Shown here one piece after another: positions 34,557 to 43,438 of a stretch of DNA of 59,968 nt. Made by a program: the position numbers and the translations under genes. The stretch spans positions 35,527-95,494 of the forward strand of contig DGLB01000055.1 of NCBI GenBank assembly GCA_002387845.1, in the 5' to 3' direction. Each line of letters starts with the position of its first letter. Within the stretch, counting starts at the first letter, position 1. The notes under the pieces were generated by a model. The model searched no databases. It was given only the letters and a program-made list of their open reading frames with translations, and was not told the DNA's origin. The stretch comes from Stenotrophomonas maltophilia. GTDB lineage: Bacteria; Pseudomonadota; Gammaproteobacteria; Xanthomonadales; Xanthomonadaceae.

Positions 34557-35426
34557 TCAGCCCGCTGCAGCGGCCTGGGTCGCAAATCCCCGATAAGACC
34601 GCAGCGGCCGCCCCAGCAATTGCATCAGCCGCTCCACGTCGCCTGCCGCCGGCAGCATGCCGTCGCTGATGAAACGTTCTGCCATCTGGCGCATGTCATA
34701 GGCCATCCACGCCGGCATGAACTGGCGCAGGTTCTGTTCGAAGCCAACGGTATCGTCTCCAGCGTAGGCGATGGGGCGGCCGAGTACTTCGCTCCAGATG
34801 CCAGCCACGTCCGTACCGGTGAGCGCTTCCGGCCCAACCAGGTTCAGGCGGGTCACGGCGCTGTCCGCCGCCGCCTGATCGCGGGCGATCAGCTCCAGTG
34901 CGGCGATCTCGGCGATGTCGCGGGTATCGATCATCGCCAGGCCCCTGCTGCCGATCGGCATCGGGTACACGCCGTAGCCCTGCACCACGTCCTTGATCGT
35001 CAGGTCGTTGTCCATGAAGTAGGCCGGGCGCAGGATCGTGGCACTGAAGCCCATCTGCTCGATCATGCGCTCGACCCCGTACTTGCCGGCGAAGTGCGGG
35101 ACGTTGACGTAGCGGTCGCTGTGGATCACGGACAGATACACCACCCGCTTCACTCCGGCCTCGCGGGCCACATTGAGGGTGATCAGCGCCTGGGTAAACT
35201 CGTCGGCGACCACGGCGTTGAGCAGGAACAGGCTGGACACGCCGTCGAAGGCGGTACGCAACGCGTCGACGTCCAGCTGGTCGCCCCGGTGCAGTTCCAC
35301 ATCGGCGGGCAGGTTGGCGTTGGTCGGGTTGCGGACCAGCGCGCGGACCGCCGCACCACGCTGGAGCAGATGTTGGACGACCTGGCGGCCGACGGTGCCG
35401 GTGGCCCCGGTAACAAGAATGGTCAT
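34557..35426 (-). CDS. NmrA/SDR-family NAD(P)-binding protein (NAD(P)H azoreductase/quinone reductase-like)
   Basis: 289 residues from ATG 35426. Rossmann motif ILVTGATGTVGRQVV, then YLSVIHSD, KYGVERMIEQ and an NmrA-like C-terminal half. The sequence resembles QorB-like and other NmrA enzymes; the conserved YxxxK-like element is not convincing. It is divergently transcribed from a LysR gene with 100 bases between, the classical arrangement in which the LysR protein controls the oxidoreductase. It is not closely similar to the NmrA pair at 6155-9289. Confidence 0.85.
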   Translation of the reverse strand: MTILVTGATGTVGRQVVQHLLQRGAAVRALVRNPTNANLPADVELHRGDQLDVDALRTAFDGVSSLFLLNAVVADEFTQALITLNVAREAGVKRVVYLSVIHSDRYVNVPHFAGKYGVERMIEQMGFSATILRPAYFMDNDLTIKDVVQGYGVYPMPIGSRGLAMIDTRDIAEIAALELIARDQAAADSAVTRLNLVGPEALTGTDVAGIWSEVLGRPIAYAGDDTVGFEQNLRQFMPAWMAYDMRQMAERFISDGMLPAAGDVERLMQLLGRPLRSYRGFATQAAAAG

Positions 35427-35526
35427 GAGGTGACTCCGTGGTTGGGTTGGGAGTCGTCAGGATTGTTGATCCGTCATCGGACCGATAGCCCATATACTTG
35501 GACCACCTGTCTCACTGACGGAACAC

Positions 35527-36423
35527 ATGGACCTACTTGCCCTGGCCGACTTCACCCTGGTGGCCCGCCACGGCGGCTTCGGTCGCGCCGCGCGCGCCGC
35601 CGGGCGGCCCAAAGCCACCTTGTCGCGCCGGGTCGGCGAATTGGAGGCCAGCCTCGGCGTACGCCTGTTTGAGCGCGGCTCGCACACGCTGAAGCTCACA
35701 GACGAAGGACGCGCTCTGTATGCGCGCACCGAAGCCCTGCTGACCGAACTGGATGAGGCCACCACCGCGGTCGCCAGCGGTGGCGACGTTCCGCGCGGAC
35801 GACTGCGCGTGAGTGCACCCATGCTGTTCTCGCAGATGGCCCTGGGAAAGATCGCAGCCCGGTTCGTACAGCGGCATCCGCAGGTGCAACTGGAAATCAC
35901 CACCGAGGACCGCGCGGTGGACATGGTCGAAGAGGGGTACGACCTGGTGATCCGGGTGAATCCCAGGAGCGACGAGCGGCTGGTGGGACGCGTGCTGCTG
36001 TGCGACCGGCTGGTGGTGGTGGCGCATCCGGAGCTGACGCTTCCTGCGGGCAACGAAGCGGTACCTGCGGTCGTCCGCCCCGCCAACGACAGCGCAGGCT
36101 GGGAGCTGGCCACGCCGCGTGGCGAGCGCCATCTTTCCATTGCCCCGGTGCTGAGGCTGGCCTCACTGATCATGATCCGCGACGCCGCGCGCGCCGGCGT
36201 CGGTGCAGCCCTGCTGCCCTACTCGCTGGTAGCCGCCGATCTGCAGGCTGGACGCCTGGTCGCGTGGGGTGACGCCAAAGGCCCCCCCATCGAGATCTGG
36301 GCGTTGTACCCGTCGCGGCGCCTGCTCAGCGCGCGGGTATCGGCCTTCCTCGACTGCCTCAAGGCAGCGTTCCCGTCGGGCCAGCCCGAAGAACTGGCCA
36401 ACTTCGCCGAACGCGCAGGCTAA
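35527..36423 (+). CDS. LysR-family regulator, divergent from an oxidoreductase
   Basis: 298 residues from ATG 35527. Winged helix at residues 1-60 (DFTLVARHGGFGRAARAAG, ATLSRRVGELEASLGVRLF), then the effector-binding domain. A TATACT hexamer lies about 33 bases before the start codon and could be the -10 element. Divergence from the SDR gene makes that gene the likely target. Ligand unknown. Confidence 0.88.
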   Translation: MDLLALADFTLVARHGGFGRAARAAGRPKATLSRRVGELEASLGVRLFERGSHTLKLTDEGRALYARTEALLTELDEATTAVASGGDVPRGRLRVSAPMLFSQMALGKIAARFVQRHPQVQLEITTEDRAVDMVEEGYDLVIRVNPRSDERLVGRVLLCDRLVVVAHPELTLPAGNEAVPAVVRPANDSAGWELATPRGERHLSIAPVLRLASLIMIRDAARAGVGAALLPYSLVAADLQAGRLVAWGDAKGPPIEIWALYPSRRLLSARVSAFLDCLKAAFPSGQPEELANFAERAG

Positions 36424-36577
36424 GACCGGTTCATCCAGCCCTGAGCCGGCGCAGGCCATAAGCGACAAGCGCTGCGCCCAAATTTCAAACAATCGATTGA
36501 AACACGCGTAACTTCGCCGAACTGGACACCATCCACCGCATCCGCCAGACTTCGCCCTTTCCGATTCCGTGGCCCCC

Positions 36578-37015
36578 ATGGCGAAACTGCTGGTCCTGCA
36601 TGGCCCCAACCTCAACCTGCTCGGCACCCGCGAGCCGGGGGTGTACGGGCACACCACGCTGGCGCAGATCGACCAGGCCCTGCAGGGCCAGGCCCAGGCC
36701 GCCGGTCACGCACTGGAAAGCCTGCAGTCCAACGCCGAACACATCCTGGTGGATCGGGTGCAGGCCGCCCGTGAAGACGGCACCGCCTTCATCCTGATCA
36801 ACCCGGCCGCGTTCACCCACACCTCGGTCGCCCTGCGCGACGCGCTGGCGGCGGTGGACCTGCCCTTCATCGAGATCCACCTGTCCAACCCGCACAGCCG
36901 CGAACCCTTCCGCCAGCACAGCTATTTCAGCGACAAGGCGGTGGGCGTGATCTGTGGCTTCGGGGCGGACAGCTACCGCTATGCAATGGACGCCGCGCTG
37001 GCGCGGCTCGCCTGA
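36578..37015 (+). CDS. aroQ: 3-dehydroquinate dehydratase, type II
   Basis: 145 residues from ATG 36578; the frame also has GTG nine bases earlier, which I reject because the family begins KLLVLHGPNLN. The catalytic motif LGTREPGVYG (Tyr) and HLSNPHSREPFR, with the conserved His and Arg, are intact. It dehydrates 3-dehydroquinate to 3-dehydroshikimate in the shikimate pathway, as a cytoplasmic dodecamer. It lies 44 bases before accB, an arrangement common in gammaproteobacteria. Confidence 0.95.
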   Translation: MAKLLVLHGPNLNLLGTREPGVYGHTTLAQIDQALQGQAQAAGHALESLQSNAEHILVDRVQAAREDGTAFILINPAAFTHTSVALRDALAAVDLPFIEIHLSNPHSREPFRQHSYFSDKAVGVICGFGADSYRYAMDAALARLA

Positions 37016-37059
37016 GCGTTCCCTCTTACCGACCCCCATACACGACCAACGAGGCCTCC

Positions 37060-37536
37060 ATGGACCTGCGCAAAATCAAGAAGCTGATCGACCTGCTGGA
37101 AGAGTCGAACCTGGCTGAAATCGAAATCAAGGAAGGCGAAGAGTCGGTGCGCCTGTCGCGCGCCCCGGTCGCCGGTTACGCCCCGGCTCCGGTGCAGATG
37201 ATCGCGCCGGCTCCGGTGGCCGCGGCTCCGGCCATGCCGATGCAGTCGCCGACCGAAGCCTCCACCGGTGGCACCGCCAAGCCGGGCCCGGCCCTGCCGG
37301 AAGGCCACGTGCTGCGCTCGCCGATGGTCGGCACCTTCTACGCCTCGGCGGCACCGGACAAGCCGGCCTTCGTGTCGGTGGGCCAGCAGGTCAAGGCCGG
37401 CGAAACCCTGGCGATCATCGAAGCGATGAAGATGTTCAACCCGATCGAAGCCGATGTTGCCGGCACCATCGTGGCCGTCCTGGGTGAAAACGGCCAGCCG
37501 GTCGAATTCGACCAGCCGCTGTTCGTGATCGGCTAA
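37060..37536 (+). CDS. accB: Biotin carboxyl carrier protein of acetyl-CoA carboxylase
   Basis: 158 residues from ATG 37060 with GAGG upstream. The N-terminal helix (LRKIKKLIDLLEESNLAEIEI), a Pro/Ala-rich linker at about 45-80 and the biotinyl domain with EAMKM (Lys carrying biotin) match AccB. It carries carboxyl groups between AccC and AccAD in malonyl-CoA synthesis. accC follows ten bases later; the pair shares one transcript ending at the hairpin at 38931. Confidence 0.97.
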   Translation: MDLRKIKKLIDLLEESNLAEIEIKEGEESVRLSRAPVAGYAPAPVQMIAPAPVAAAPAMPMQSPTEASTGGTAKPGPALPEGHVLRSPMVGTFYASAAPDKPAFVSVGQQVKAGETLAIIEAMKMFNPIEADVAGTIVAVLGENGQPVEFDQPLFVIG

Positions 37537-37546
37537 GGACGCGTCC

Positions 37547-38914
37547 ATGCTCGACAAAGTCGTTATTGCCAACCGAGGGGAGATCGCGCTGCGCATTCTG
37601 CGCGCGTGTCACACCCTGGGCATCCGCACGGTGGCCGTACACTCCACGGTCGACCGCAACCTCAAGCACGTGGCCATGGCCGACGAGTCGGTCTGCATCG
37701 GCCCGGCCCCGTCGCCGGAAAGCTATCTGAACATTCCGGCGCTGATTGCAGCCGCCGAAGTGACCGATGCGCAGGCCATCCACCCGGGCTACGGCTTCCT
37801 GTCGGAGAACGCCGACTTTGCCGAGCGTGTGGAAGAGTCCGGTTTCATCTTCATCGGCCCCAAGGCCGACACCATCCGCATGATGGGCGACAAGGTCGAA
37901 GCCATCCGCGCGATGAAGTCGGCCGGCGTGCCGTGCGTGCCCGGCTCGGGCGGCCCGCTGGGCGAGGACATCGTCGCCAACACCAAGATCGCCCGTGAGA
38001 TCGGCTACCCGGTCATCATCAAGGCGGCCGGTGGCGGTGGTGGTCGCGGCATGCGCGTGGTGCACGCCGAAGCCTCGCTGAAGACCTCCATTGAAACCAC
38101 CAAGAGCGAGGCCAAGGCCGCGTTCGGCAATGGTGAGGTGTACATGGAGAAGTTCCTGGAGAATCCGCGCCACGTGGAAATCCAGGTGCTGGCCGATGGC
38201 CAGGGCAATGCCATCCACCTCGGCGAACGCGACTGCTCGATGCAGCGCCGTCACCAGAAGGTGGTGGAAGAAGCACCGGCCCCGGGCATCAGCGACGAAC
38301 AGCGCGCCGAGATCGGCAAGGTCTGCGTGGAAGCCTGCATCCGTATCGGCTACCGCGGCGCGGGCACCTTCGAGTTCCTGTACGAAGACGGCCGTTTCTA
38401 CTTCATCGAAATGAACACCCGTATCCAGGTGGAACATCCGGTGACGGAAATGGTGACCGGCATCGACCTGGTCGCCGAGCAGCTGAAGATCGCCGCCGGC
38501 CAGAAGCTCAGCATCAAGCAGAGCGACATCGTGCTGACCGGCCATGCCATCGAGTGCCGCATCAACGCCGAAGACGCCGAAACCTTCGTGCCCAGCCCGG
38601 GCACCATCACCGGCTTCCACCCGCCGGGCGGTCCGGGCGTGCGCGTGGATACGCACATCTACAGCGGCTACCGCGTGCCGTCGAACTACGACTCGATGAT
38701 CGGCAAGCTGATCGTGCACGGGCCGGACCGCGACACCGCGATCGCGCGCATGCGCGTGGCGCTGAGCGAAATGGTGGTGGACGGCATCAAGACCAACGTG
38801 GCCCTGCAGCAGCGGATCATGCGCGACAAGGGCTTCCAGGCCGGTGGACAGAACATCCACTACCTGGAAAAGCGCCTGGCCGAACGCAAGACCAAGCCGA
38901 TCGCGCTGACCTGA
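37547..38914 (+). CDS. accC: Biotin carboxylase of acetyl-CoA carboxylase
   Basis: 455 residues. The ATP-grasp glycine-rich loop AAGGGGGRGMRV, the start KVVIANRGEIALRI, the active-site segment EMNTRIQVEHPVTE and the C-terminal biotin-carboxylase domain are all intact, and the length is typical. It carboxylates the biotin on AccB with ATP and bicarbonate, the first step of fatty acid synthesis. Confidence 0.97.
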   Translation: MLDKVVIANRGEIALRILRACHTLGIRTVAVHSTVDRNLKHVAMADESVCIGPAPSPESYLNIPALIAAAEVTDAQAIHPGYGFLSENADFAERVEESGFIFIGPKADTIRMMGDKVEAIRAMKSAGVPCVPGSGGPLGEDIVANTKIAREIGYPVIIKAAGGGGGRGMRVVHAEASLKTSIETTKSEAKAAFGNGEVYMEKFLENPRHVEIQVLADGQGNAIHLGERDCSMQRRHQKVVEEAPAPGISDEQRAEIGKVCVEACIRIGYRGAGTFEFLYEDGRFYFIEMNTRIQVEHPVTEMVTGIDLVAEQLKIAAGQKLSIKQSDIVLTGHAIECRINAEDAETFVPSPGTITGFHPPGGPGVRVDTHIYSGYRVPSNYDSMIGKLIVHGPDRDTAIARMRVALSEMVVDGIKTNVALQQRIMRDKGFQAGGQNIHYLEKRLAERKTKPIALT

Positions 38915-38930
38915 TCGGTTGCGGAACCTG

Positions 38931-38963
38931 AAAGCCCGGTGCCTGCGCACCGGGCTTTTTTTT
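38931..38963 (+). terminator. Rho-independent terminator of accBC
   Basis: AAAGCCCGGTGC, loop CTGC, GCACCGGGCTTT, followed by five more T: a perfect 12-bp stem with a run of eight T. It begins 16 bases after the accC stop. The convergent gene at 38981 ends 17 bases beyond it, so a bidirectional role is possible. Confidence 0.92.
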
Positions 38964-38980
38964 GGGCAGGGGTTACCGCT

Positions 38981-40870
38981 TCAGCCCAGGCGCAGGTTGA
39001 CCGCGCCCCCCGGACCGAAGGCCTGCCGTGCCCGGCCGGCCTCTTCCAACTCAAGCACCCCGTTATCGTTGCGAACCACCTTGTAGACCCGTCCGCGCCG
39101 GATGATCACCTCGGACTCGTCGCGCAACGCCTGCAGCCCGACGGGGTGCGCGCCATCGCGCATCTGCAGTTCCAGCAGTACCGGCGTCTGGCCGGCCGGC
39201 ACGTCGCGACCTTCGAGCTGGTGCAGCCCCATGGCCCGTTCGCCACTGGCCCGCACGAAGCCCGCAATGCGCACCATCTGGCCGACCTCCAGATCCTCCA
39301 GCACCTCCGTGGACAGCAACGCACCGCGATACACGCGCCCGCTGTAGCCCGGCACGCGCAACAGCGCGCGATCCAGCTCGGCGGCGAGTGTCCCCAGCTC
39401 CTGTCGGCGATAGGCGGGCTGTGCATCGCCCTGCAGGAAGGCGTCCAGCGCTGTTTCCTCGTCACCGTAGTAGCGCAGGATGGCCGCGCGTTCCGCCTGC
39501 TCCAGCTGGACCTCCGGAGCCGCGCGGATGGCGTGTTCGTACACGTGCGACGCGTCGCGGCTGGCGAAGCCACGGAACTGGACGTTGTATTCGGCCTGGG
39601 TGATCAGGCGCGGCCCGGTCGCGGCCGGTGACCGCGCGATGTCCACCAGCGCGGGGCCACGATGCGGCAGATGCAGCGTCAGCCGCGAGCAGCCCCCCAG
39701 GCGATGCAGCTTGACCGGAAAGTAGCGCCCTTCGAACCGGAGGTACTGGCGACGCCGATTGGCGTTGACGCGGTAGAACCAACCGGGCCGCAGCTGATCC
39801 TGCACGATGCCGAGCTGGCGGGCCCGTGCCTCGGACAGCCCGCGAACATGGTGGGTGCGCAGCAGCTGGACGAGCTCGGGGGAGAACGGCTCGGGCGCGC
39901 TGCAGGCCGCCCCTGGCATGCGACGGCAACGCACGCGGGCGACGGCGGGTGCTTCGTTGTTCGTCTGTGAACCCTCTTCGGCCGGCTCCTCGGTCCGCAG
40001 GCGGTAGCGCCCGTCGTGCAGCACCAGTGGAACGCCTTCCACCACCGCACCGTCGCTGGTGAAGGCATGCAGGCGGAAGTATTCGCCGCTGAGCTGCACC
40101 GCACGCCCTTCACGGCCGCTGACGGTGTCAAAGTAGGGAAAGACCCCTTCATGGTTGACCGCGCCGATCCGCACCCGGGCGGTGTCCAGCGCCGGGCGGG
40201 AGGTGATCGCCTGCGCGGCGCGGCCGAAGATCGGGATGGAGGTGCTGCGCGGCTCAAGCGGGGGCAGCTGCGCCAGCGGCGGCGGCTTCACCTGCGGCGG
40301 TTCCAGCCGTCCGGTCTTCAGCCCCACCAGCGACAGAACCAGGTTCTGCAGCACCGAGCGTGAGGGCGGCTTGTCGTCGATCACGTCGGCGGTGAGGTCG
40401 AAGCCACCCGCCACCACGTCCTTCACCATTGTCGCTTCAGGCCCGAGCAGCGCCGACTCCAGCAGGTTCACCGCGGTATCGGCGGCGTACAGGATGCCCT
40501 CTTCCGTCGGCGACTCGGGTGGATTGCAGCCGTCGCCTTCGATGCGGTAGTAGATCTCGCGTGCCAGATCGAACGGGCTGCGCAGCAGCTTGGAGAGGTC
40601 ATGCATGACCACCGGCGCGGACAGCGGCGGGAACGTCGTGCAAGCGGTGGTGGCGGACGTCTGCGGGGTAACTGCCTGCGCGGCCGTGCGCGGCGCGCTG
40701 CGTGCCTGGGCTGCGTTGGTGATCAGCAGCAACAGCAACCCGACGTGGACGGGGCGGGTGCAGCGGAGGCGCGGCGGTGCGGGTTCACTCCGTGTCGGCG
40801 TGAGCGCAGACGGCCCTGCGTGGTATCGGCCGACGCGAACGCGCGCGTCGGTAGCGTGGATGGGCAACAC
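38981..40870 (-). CDS. Large exported protein with C-terminal ADP-ribosyltransferase-like domain
   Basis: 629 residues from GTG 40870, which has AGGAGA upstream. A basic N-region of about 40 residues leads to a hydrophobic stretch (VGLLLLLITNAAQA, about 43-56), a signal peptide or anchor. The middle contains two short GEYFRLHAF and GRYFPVKLH-type strands and many prolines. From about residue 470 the pattern fits ADP-ribosyltransferase exoenzymes: VYRGALL (Arg515), GFVRASG (Phe538, Ser542 in place of STS) and DESEVII (Glu585, Glu587, the ExE pair of arginine-specific enzymes). This suggests mono-ADP-ribosylation of a target outside the cytoplasm of the producer. It is last in a three-gene set; neither neighbour is a known immunity protein. 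Confidence 0.7.
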   Translation of the reverse strand: MLPIHATDARVRVGRYHAGPSALTPTRSEPAPPRLRCTRPVHVGLLLLLITNAAQARSAPRTAAQAVTPQTSATTACTTFPPLSAPVVMHDLSKLLRSPFDLAREIYYRIEGDGCNPPESPTEEGILYAADTAVNLLESALLGPEATMVKDVVAGGFDLTADVIDDKPPSRSVLQNLVLSLVGLKTGRLEPPQVKPPPLAQLPPLEPRSTSIPIFGRAAQAITSRPALDTARVRIGAVNHEGVFPYFDTVSGREGRAVQLSGEYFRLHAFTSDGAVVEGVPLVLHDGRYRLRTEEPAEEGSQTNNEAPAVARVRCRRMPGAACSAPEPFSPELVQLLRTHHVRGLSEARARQLGIVQDQLRPGWFYRVNANRRRQYLRFEGRYFPVKLHRLGGCSRLTLHLPHRGPALVDIARSPAATGPRLITQAEYNVQFRGFASRDASHVYEHAIRAAPEVQLEQAERAAILRYYGDEETALDAFLQGDAQPAYRRQELGTLAAELDRALLRVPGYSGRVYRGALLSTEVLEDLEVGQMVRIAGFVRASGERAMGLHQLEGRDVPAGQTPVLLELQMRDGAHPVGLQALRDESEVIIRRGRVYKVVRNDNGVLELEEAGRARQAFGPGGAVNLRLG

Positions 40871-40948
40871 CCTCTCCTGGATATGAACGGGTTCCGAGAG
40901 TGAAATTCCACGGTACCCGCCCTGTCCAATCGAGGGTCGTTTCCGGCC

Positions 40949-41353
40949 TCAGCGGGAGGCGTCGGCCGAGGTCACCGGAGCCGGTGCCTGCACGTCCGCG
41001 GCGCTCACCTGGGTGTCCTTCACCGGTGCCACGCCCAACGTGGAGGTGGGATCGACGATCACCATGGTTTCGGTGGAGCCATCCGGCCACACCACCTGGA
41101 AGGTGCTGCCGGCGGGCAGCGAGGCGAACGGCATCCCGCTCTGCGCGCGGTACACCGCTGCCACCTGGCTTGCCCCTGCGCGACGCACGTCTTCCTGCGC
41201 CTTCACCGTGGTCAGTTTCACCTTTGACAGATGCCGGTAGCGGTCATCGTAGGTGTCGATCAGCACCAGGCCGACGGCACCGGCCGAGTAGGCCACGAAC
41301 AGCGCCACCCAGAACCAGAATTTCGCACCATGCAGGAATCGACGGTAGTTCAT
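40949..41353 (-). CDS. Small membrane-anchored protein, unknown
   Basis: 134 residues from ATG 41353, overlapping the stop of the upstream gene (ATGA). One transmembrane helix at about residues 11-32 (FWFWVALFVAYSAGAVGLVLI) is followed by a mainly periplasmic part with a small beta region and a Pro/Ala/Val-rich end. No family recognised. Its position between a second membrane protein and the ADP-ribosyltransferase-like gene makes it part of the same unit; it might act in export or protection, but that is a guess. Confidence 0.7.
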   Translation of the reverse strand: MNYRRFLHGAKFWFWVALFVAYSAGAVGLVLIDTYDDRYRHLSKVKLTTVKAQEDVRRAGASQVAAVYRAQSGMPFASLPAGSTFQVVWPDGSTETMVIVDPTSTLGVAPVKDTQVSAADVQAPAPVTSADASR

Positions 41354-42312
41354 CGCCCGTTTCTCCGCTTGATCAGCTCTTCGACCAACGTCTTCATCTT
41401 CCCCGCACCTTGCCGCGAAACCGCAGCGTCATACACGAAACTGGAAAAATCCTGTCCACCGTCCTGCGAGCAGATCCCTCCGTTCGCACAGAAATTGTTC
41501 ATCAGCACACTGTCCGGCCCGCAGGCCATGCCCAGTTCGCAGGCCGCCAGCCGCCACGCCAGTTCGCTGAACTGATCACCGGCCACCAGGCCCTGCAGCG
41601 CCGCATCACCTGCCGCGCGCTGGCCCATCGCCGGCGAAATCGCCATGTAGGCTTCCGGGTCGCGCGAGTCCAACACGCGCTCGACCAGCCCGCGTCGATA
41701 CTCAGACGTCTGCTGCAGCGGCTGGCCGTCAGCCATCAGGGCCGCCTCGGCGGCCAGATTGCCGGCGTTTGCTGCCTGCAGCCGCTGGGTCAGGATGAGC
41801 TTGCGACCCAGCCCGTCGCTGGCCACGAAGCCGCCGCAACGCCGGGCCACGCGCTCGCGCGCCTGCACGATGGGCGCGGTGCCGTTCATGCCCATGCTGG
41901 CCAGCAGGTTGTTGTCCAGCTGGTAACCGCCCGGATCCATCGCATACAGCGCGCAGTAGTCGTAGACGCGGCTGACCATCCAGCGCGCCTCGGTGTTGCC
42001 GGCGGCGGCCTGTTGCTGCAGCCGCTGGGCGTAGGCGAACAGGTCGGTGTCGCCCTCCATGTCGGCGCGGATATCCAGCGGCAGGCCCGACGGCACGCTG
42101 TTGCCACGCTCGCTGGCGAGCAGCTGTCGTGCCAGTTGCTGTGCCCGCAATGGAGCCTGCAGGGTCACTTCCGCAGGTGCATCGGCGACCACACTCCCGG
42201 TGTGGTCGGCGGGCTGCAGCGCACGCCCGCCGGCGCGGTAGCCCACCACCCCCAGCAAGGCCAGGGCCGGAACCACCAGCAGCCAGGTTTTGAGGGTGGG
42301 CACAAACGTCAT
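41350..42312 (-). CDS. Membrane-anchored helical-repeat (Sel1-like) protein, unknown
   Basis: 320 residues from ATG 42312. One helix near the N-terminus (WLLVVPALALLGVVGY) then a helical, mostly periplasmic region with AAAGNTEARWMVSRVYDYC and NAGNLAAEAALM, which recall Sel1/TPR-type repeats. Six cysteines occur in pairs (YDYCALY, RRCGGF, ACELGMACG, NFCANGGIC), so disulfides are likely. First of the three-gene set that ends in the ADP-ribosyltransferase-like gene, coupled by an ATGA overlap to the next. Function unknown. Confidence 0.72.
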   Translation of the reverse strand: MTFVPTLKTWLLVVPALALLGVVGYRAGGRALQPADHTGSVVADAPAEVTLQAPLRAQQLARQLLASERGNSVPSGLPLDIRADMEGDTDLFAYAQRLQQQAAAGNTEARWMVSRVYDYCALYAMDPGGYQLDNNLLASMGMNGTAPIVQARERVARRCGGFVASDGLGRKLILTQRLQAANAGNLAAEAALMADGQPLQQTSEYRRGLVERVLDSRDPEAYMAISPAMGQRAAGDAALQGLVAGDQFSELAWRLAACELGMACGPDSVLMNNFCANGGICSQDGGQDFSSFVYDAAVSRQGAGKMKTLVEELIKRRNGR

Positions 42313-42488
42313 GTTCGAGGGGGGCAAGGCCAGCGCACAGACAGCAGAACCGCCAGTTTATCAAGCTGTCGACGCCCTGCCTGAACATGATGACGGCTGA
42401 ATTCTCGCCAAATGCTGAGATTGCCCGGGCAACGGCCGCCGCAATCGTCTAGCATGCTCGCTTTCCTGCCGACTGCCGTCTTTAGCCC

Positions 42489-43409
42489 ATGCCGTATCTG
42501 GAACTCACCCTGCACTGCACCGAAGCCACCCAGCCCCGCTATGAGAACGCGCTGGATGATGTGGGCGCGTTGGCGGTGACCCTGCTGGATGCGGACGCCG
42601 ATACCAGCAACGAGCGCGCCATCCTCGAACCCGGCGTGGGTGAGACGCCGCTCTGGAACGACCTGGTGCTGACCGCGCTGTTCCCCGCTGACACCAATGC
42701 ACTGGCACTGCTGGCCGCACTGGAAGCCTTCGACCCGGGCCTGCCGTGGGACAGCGCGAGCTTCCGTGCGGTGGAGGACGAAGACTGGGAACGCGCGTGG
42801 CTGGACCAGTTCCAGCCGATGGCGTTCGGGTCGCGCACCTGGATCGTGCCCTGGAACCATGAACTGCCCGAAGCCGCGCAGCGCGACGATGCCGCCGTGG
42901 TCCGGCTGGACCCGGGCCTGGCCTTCGGTTCCGGCACCCATCCCACCACCGCGCTGTGCCTGCGCTGGCTGGACGGTCTTGCCACTGAAGGCCTGCTGGA
43001 CGGCCGCTCCGTGCTCGACTTCGGTTGCGGCTCGGGCATTCTCGCGCTGGCGGCACTGAAACTGGGTGCGGCGCAGGCGGTGGGCGTGGACAACGACCCG
43101 CAGGCGCTGATCGCCACCGGCGACAACGCCGAGCGCAATGGCGAGCAGGACCGGCTGCAGGTGTACCTGCCCGCCGACGAACCGCAGGCCACCTACCCGG
43201 TGGTGGTGGCCAACATCCTGGCCTCGGCGCTCGACGCACTGGCCGAGGTGCTGGCTGCACGCGTGGCGCCGAACGGACGCATCGCGCTGTCCGGCATCCT
43301 GCACGGTCAGGAAGACGAACTGCTGCAGCGCTACGCCGCGTGGTTCGACCAGCTGGAAGCCACCCGCGAAGACGACTGGATGCGCATCACCGGCGTCCGT
43401 CGTGCTTGA
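42489..43409 (+). CDS. prmA: Ribosomal protein L11 methyltransferase
   Basis: 306 residues from ATG 42489. The N-terminal L11-binding half (YLELTLHCTEATQP) is followed by LDPGLAFGSGTHPTTALCL and the SAM-binding motif VLDFGCGSGILALAALKLGA, all standard for PrmA. It trimethylates ribosomal protein L11. Followed 29 bases later by a DUF3426 gene and fis. Confidence 0.95.
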   Translation: MPYLELTLHCTEATQPRYENALDDVGALAVTLLDADADTSNERAILEPGVGETPLWNDLVLTALFPADTNALALLAALEAFDPGLPWDSASFRAVEDEDWERAWLDQFQPMAFGSRTWIVPWNHELPEAAQRDDAAVVRLDPGLAFGSGTHPTTALCLRWLDGLATEGLLDGRSVLDFGCGSGILALAALKLGAAQAVGVDNDPQALIATGDNAERNGEQDRLQVYLPADEPQATYPVVVANILASALDALAEVLAARVAPNGRIALSGILHGQEDELLQRYAAWFDQLEATREDDWMRITGVRRA

Positions 43410-43438
43410 ATAGCCGTACCTTCGCCCGGCCCTGACGC

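Noticed and set aside
36483..36502. TTTCAA-N8-TTGAAA dyad before aroQ
   Set aside because: A possible operator, but there is no regulator or spacing rule to tie it to; the rest of the 36424-36577 gap shows no clear site.
42421..42432. Perfect 12-bp palindrome TTGCCCGGGCAA upstream of prmA
   Set aside because: Short GC-rich palindromes are expected by chance at this base composition, and no second copy was found nearby.
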